Origin: Verrucomicrobiota bacterium
GTDB lineage: Bacteria; Verrucomicrobiota; Verrucomicrobiia; Limisphaerales; UBA11320
Assembly (NCBI GenBank): GCA_016871475.1
Contig: VHDG01000147.1
Location: forward strand, 1 to 8,144
Length of the DNA stretch: 8,144 bases
Reading direction: 5' to 3'
Made by a program: the position numbers and the translations under genes. Shown in pieces: positions 6,259-8,144 of this stretch (within the stretch, counting starts at the first letter, position 1; every line of letters starts with the position of its first letter). The notes beneath the pieces were generated by a model, which saw only the letters and a program-made list of their open reading frames with translations, was not told the origin of the DNA and ran no database searches.

Positions 6259-7179
6259 CTACCAACCCATCAGGTGATGAATTACTTGAAGGGCATCGGG
6301 ATCATCGGGGAATAGCACAGGGGTGTCTGAAGTGCGAAGGATGCGTCCGCCTTTCCGTTGTGCCATCACTTTCACCGGACATCCGCATCCGCTGTAGAGA
6401 AATGTCATCTCGCGCACAGCCTCCTCCGGCCAGAGGTGCATCACCGGCAAGCCGGCTTCCTTGACCCCGGCTTCCATGATCGTCGAAGGATTCGTGGATC
6501 CATCCACGGTCAGCAGTTTCCCTTCGCCATTGTCGAAAAGAATCGTCAGGCCCTGGGGTTGAGAGAGCCGGGTTCCGTCCGGGGCAGGGACAATCCGGCT
6601 GCTCCACAACGTTTTTCCAGTTCTCTTGAACACCAGTGACCCAATCCCAGGCTTCTCCATGCTCAGATGCATCGACATGTGAAGTTGCTTCCCGTCCGGT
6701 GTCGCGCCGCCGTAAGCGTCGAGGATTGAGAACACCCGGCCCTGGCCATCCTCAGGTTTGTGCACCCGCTCGATGTATCGCAAACCTTCCGCGATCGAGG
6801 GCACCGGCCCGTCAAAGTCGAGCTCAACCGTGACCATCAAGGCTGACTTCACAGCGCTCGTGGGAAGCTGTGCGCTGGCATCCGATGTGGTTCCTCCGGA
6901 GGCGTCGACGGCGACGTTGGTGGCGCCACTGGAGGTGTTTGAGGCAGGGGATGAGGGTGTGGCGGCGGGAGTGACGCGCGATGTGGTTCCGTCGTTTGGA
7001 GCCGGGCGTTGGGATTGTTTGAAGGAAAAGAACCCCGCCACAGCCACGGCGATGCAGCCCAGCGTCACCCATAGGCCGGCGGACGTTTTCTCGCGCGGCT
7101 TGTTCTTGCGCCCCCCTCCACCCACGGTTCCGCTGGCTTGGGGCGGACGGGCCGACTGTTTTCGACTTGGTTTTGGCAT
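6259..7179 (-). CDS. Unrecognised membrane-anchored protein with a CGC motif near the C-terminus
   Basis: I do not recognise a named family. With the ATG at 7179 the product is 306 residues. It has a basic, Gly/Pro-rich cytoplasmic N-terminus (1-33, with GGGGRKNK), one membrane segment (about 34-52) and a Ser/Thr/Ala/Pro-rich linker (about 55-110). A mixed alpha/beta domain follows (about 111-306) on the outer side. That domain ends with 'FLYSGCGCPVKVMAQRKGG' (about 260-278) and 'PVLFPDDPDALQVIHHLMGW'. The Cys265/Cys267 pair in a well-ordered C-terminal motif suggests a conserved structural or binding site. An in-frame TTG at 7269 would add 30 residues, but it sits just after a terminator, and a possible -10 box lies between it and the ATG, so I prefer 7179. 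Weak GAGG (2-nt spacing) and GGAG (12-nt) sequences precede the ATG. Confidence 0.75.
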   Translation of the reverse strand: MPKPSRKQSARPPQASGTVGGGGRKNKPREKTSAGLWVTLGCIAVAVAGFFSFKQSQRPAPNDGTTSRVTPAATPSSPASNTSSGATNVAVDASGGTTSDASAQLPTSAVKSALMVTVELDFDGPVPSIAEGLRYIERVHKPEDGQGRVFSILDAYGGATPDGKQLHMSMHLSMEKPGIGSLVFKRTGKTLWSSRIVPAPDGTRLSQPQGLTILFDNGEGKLLTVDGSTNPSTIMEAGVKEAGLPVMHLWPEEAVREMTFLYSGCGCPVKVMAQRKGGRILRTSDTPVLFPDDPDALQVIHHLMGW

Positions 7180-7233
7180 GACCTCGGCAATCTCCGGGTG
7201 GAACTGGCCTGTTTCAAGGATGATTCTAATCTG

Positions 7234-7263
7234 ATGATATTCAGGGTGGGCCTGTGCCACCAA
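7234..7263 (-). promoter_or_regulatory. Tentative promoter of the anchored-protein gene
   Basis: On the minus strand TTGGTG (7263-7258) is followed after 18 nt by TATCAT (7239-7234), five of six matches to the -10 consensus but only TTG in the -35. It lies between the terminator at 7312-7342 and the ATG at 7179, where an independent promoter would be expected. A second -10-like TAGAAT nearby has no matching -35 box. Confidence 0.3.
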
Positions 7264-7311
7264 AAGCAAGGGTGAGCTGCCTGTGGTCGGATGGATTTCA
7301 AGGAACGGAAA

Positions 7312-7342
7312 GAGCCTGCGTCACGTGTCGCGACGCAGGCTC
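7312..7342 (-). terminator. Intrinsic terminator of the 7412-7798 ORF
   Basis: A perfect 11-bp GC-rich stem, GAGCCTGCGTC (7312-7322) with GACGCAGGCTC (7332-7342), surrounds a 9-nt loop. Read on the minus strand it is followed at once by TTTCCGTTCCTT, a U-rich tail. It lies 69 nt past the TGA of the 7412-7798 ORF, in the correct orientation to end that transcript and separate it from the anchored-protein gene. A smaller stem (CTCCG 7368-7372 with CGGAG 7381-7385) lies between stop and terminator. Confidence 0.75.
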
Positions 7343-7411
7343 CCTGTCTCCCAACTTCACCATCCAACTCCGCCGTCCAACGGAGCGTTTTATGTGGGGA
7401 GCCTCTTCAGA

Positions 7412-7798
7412 TCACTGCCCGACGACGCGGGAGAACTCCGTTCCTCCGTTAATCGAGAGGCTGATCGTCCTGCTACCCTGGGGGACATCTATGTCTGTCC
7501 AACCACCTGCACCGAGCAGGTTACGCCGTTGGACTTGGAAAGGGGCTGCTCCACACGTCCAGGAAACCTCAAGGGTTGCCCCGTTGTTGGAGACTGAACT
7601 GATCTGGATGGAGGAGAACACTTCGACGACTTCCACGAGCCGAATCGCGTTGGCCGCAGGCTGATGCCCGTTACCCGCGACCTCGCCGGGTGCATCCCAG
7701 GCGACATCCAGAACGATGCTGCCATCCGGTGCTGGGCTGACGGCGTTGATCTCGACGTCGTTTCCGACCGGGCGCGAGTCGGGATCTTCTCCGTTCAT
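7412..7798 (-). CDS. Short beta-sandwich-like protein, probably the C-terminal module of a larger (broken) extracellular protein
   Basis: A 128-codon ORF starting at an ATG (7798) six codons after an in-frame TAA. The sequence has no signal peptide. It begins 'MNGEDPDSRPVGNDVEI' and contains strand-like segments: 'GSIVLDVAWDAPGE', 'AIRLVEVVEVFSSIQISS', 'GATLEVSWTCGAAPFQVQRR', 'TISLSINGGTEFSRVVGQ'. The last two look like the fibronectin/Ig-like C-terminal modules found at the end of large secreted Verrucomicrobiota proteins, where 'APFQxQRR' and 'GTEFxRVVGQ' close the chain. A free-standing cytoplasmic copy would be odd, so it is more likely a 3' remnant than a complete gene. A convincing terminator follows at 7312-7342, which argues that the locus was once transcribed in this direction. 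No good Shine-Dalgarno site is seen. Confidence 0.5.
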   Translation of the reverse strand: MNGEDPDSRPVGNDVEINAVSPAPDGSIVLDVAWDAPGEVAGNGHQPAANAIRLVEVVEVFSSIQISSVSNNGATLEVSWTCGAAPFQVQRRNLLGAGGWTDIDVPQGSRTISLSINGGTEFSRVVGQ

Positions 7799-8144
7799 GC
7801 GCAGTGTGTAGGGTTAGATTTGTTGGACGCATCATCCCCTACCACAGGCGGTCGAGATAGAATGAGTGAAGCAGTCGTTAGAACAAAAACGTCGTTGCTG
7901 TGCTTCAGTCCAAAAGGAGTTCAGGTTCAGATGAATCGGCTGCAGGTATATCCGAGGTCGTGTGGTGTCTGGCAAATATCGGGTGCTTTATTGAGCGCAA
8001 ATCGAGTTGAGGTATGGCGCGGGGAGGTGATTTCCAAGCACTGGAGACGTGGCCGAGGAGCACCGTCTCTAAGCCGGAACGATTCAGTAGGCCAGCGGCC
8101 ATTTGCTTGATCCTCTTGCGAAGTGCTTCGTTGTTCGTCGCTTA
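7799..8144. other. 346-bp region without a confident gene; staggered minus-strand frames
   Basis: Base composition is visibly less GC-rich than in the genes to the left. On the minus strand three frames are open one after another: 8102-7905 (65 codons), 7920-7798 (41 codons, no ATG) and then 7798-7412. The middle frame ends in TGA overlapping the ATG of the next (ATGA at 7798-7795). This could be a decayed upstream part of the 7412-7798 protein, or ordinary intergenic DNA. An interrupted hairpin (GAGACG with CGTCTC, about 8044-8069) is the only clear local dyad. Confidence 0.4.
7905..8102 (-). CDS. Possible small ORF of unknown function (65 aa)
   Basis: I do not recognise this product. It starts with ATG at 8102, preceded at 8 nt by AAGAGGA (minus strand, 8117-8111), one of the better Shine-Dalgarno-like sequences in the window. 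The N-terminal part is helix-like (MAAGLLNRSGLETVLLGHV); the rest is Pro/Ser-rich and of low complexity, with several rare-looking codons (CTA, TTA, ATA). An in-frame TAA at 8142-8144 means it cannot extend further upstream. It may be a small gene, a fragment of a decayed gene continuing into 7412-7798, or chance. Confidence 0.22.
   Translation of the reverse strand: MAAGLLNRSGLETVLLGHVSSAWKSPPRAIPQLDLRSIKHPIFARHHTTSDIPAADSSEPELLLD

Noticed and set aside
7177..7269. TTG start at 7269 for the anchored-protein gene
   Set aside because: It adds 30 residues right after a strong terminator and upstream of the likely promoter; the ATG at 7179 gives a typical basic N-terminus before the membrane helix.
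7664..8110. 148-codon plus-strand frame near the right end
   Set aside because: It is antisense to the 7412-7798 ORF, which is backed by domain-like sequence and a correctly oriented terminator; no ribosome binding site was found.

Overview
This window looks like chromosomal DNA from a high-GC, Gram-negative bacterium, most likely Verrucomicrobiota (Pedosphaera-like). The evidence is the kind of proteins present: a CotH-kinase fragment with the wording typical of that phylum, a secreted transglutaminase/esterase fusion, and a short C-terminal module ending in a 'GGTEFxRVVGQ'-type strand. Hairpin repeats in the largest gap also fit. This placement rests on recalled family resemblance, not on a search.

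Layout from left to right. Positions 1-647 (+) hold the C-terminal part of a CotH kinase-family protein whose start lies outside the window. It is followed by a small DUF1275/YoaK-type membrane protein (732-1400, +) with a good ribosome binding site. That gene converges, with only 26 bp between the stops, on a large DEAD-box RNA helicase with a DbpA-type RNA-binding C-terminus (1427-3343, -). Upstream of the helicase is a 529-bp gap (3344-3872) without a credible gene. It carries two structured elements: an imperfect long dyad (about 3533-3626), and a pair of oppositely oriented REP-like hairpins (3685-3734 and 3780-3806). The two hairpins share loop and flanks but have compensatory stem changes.

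The second half is all on the minus strand. A 754-residue exported protein joins a transglutaminase-like domain to an alpha/beta-hydrolase esterase domain, with both catalytic triads visible (3873-6137). A putative promoter sits so close to its start codon that the mRNA may be leaderless. Next is an unrecognised membrane-anchored protein with a CGC motif (6259-7179). A strong intrinsic terminator (7312-7342) separates it from a 128-codon ORF (7412-7798) that looks like the C-terminal domain of a larger extracellular protein. The last 346 bp (7799-8144) hold only short, staggered open frames and may be the decayed upstream part of that protein.

The genes do not form one pathway. They look like independent units: RNA metabolism (helicase), envelope or extracellular functions (CotH, transglutaminase-esterase, anchored protein) and a membrane protein of unknown role. 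No mobile element, CRISPR array, tRNA or rRNA was seen. The most unusual material is the pair of covarying hairpins and the long dyad between helicase and transglutaminase-esterase.
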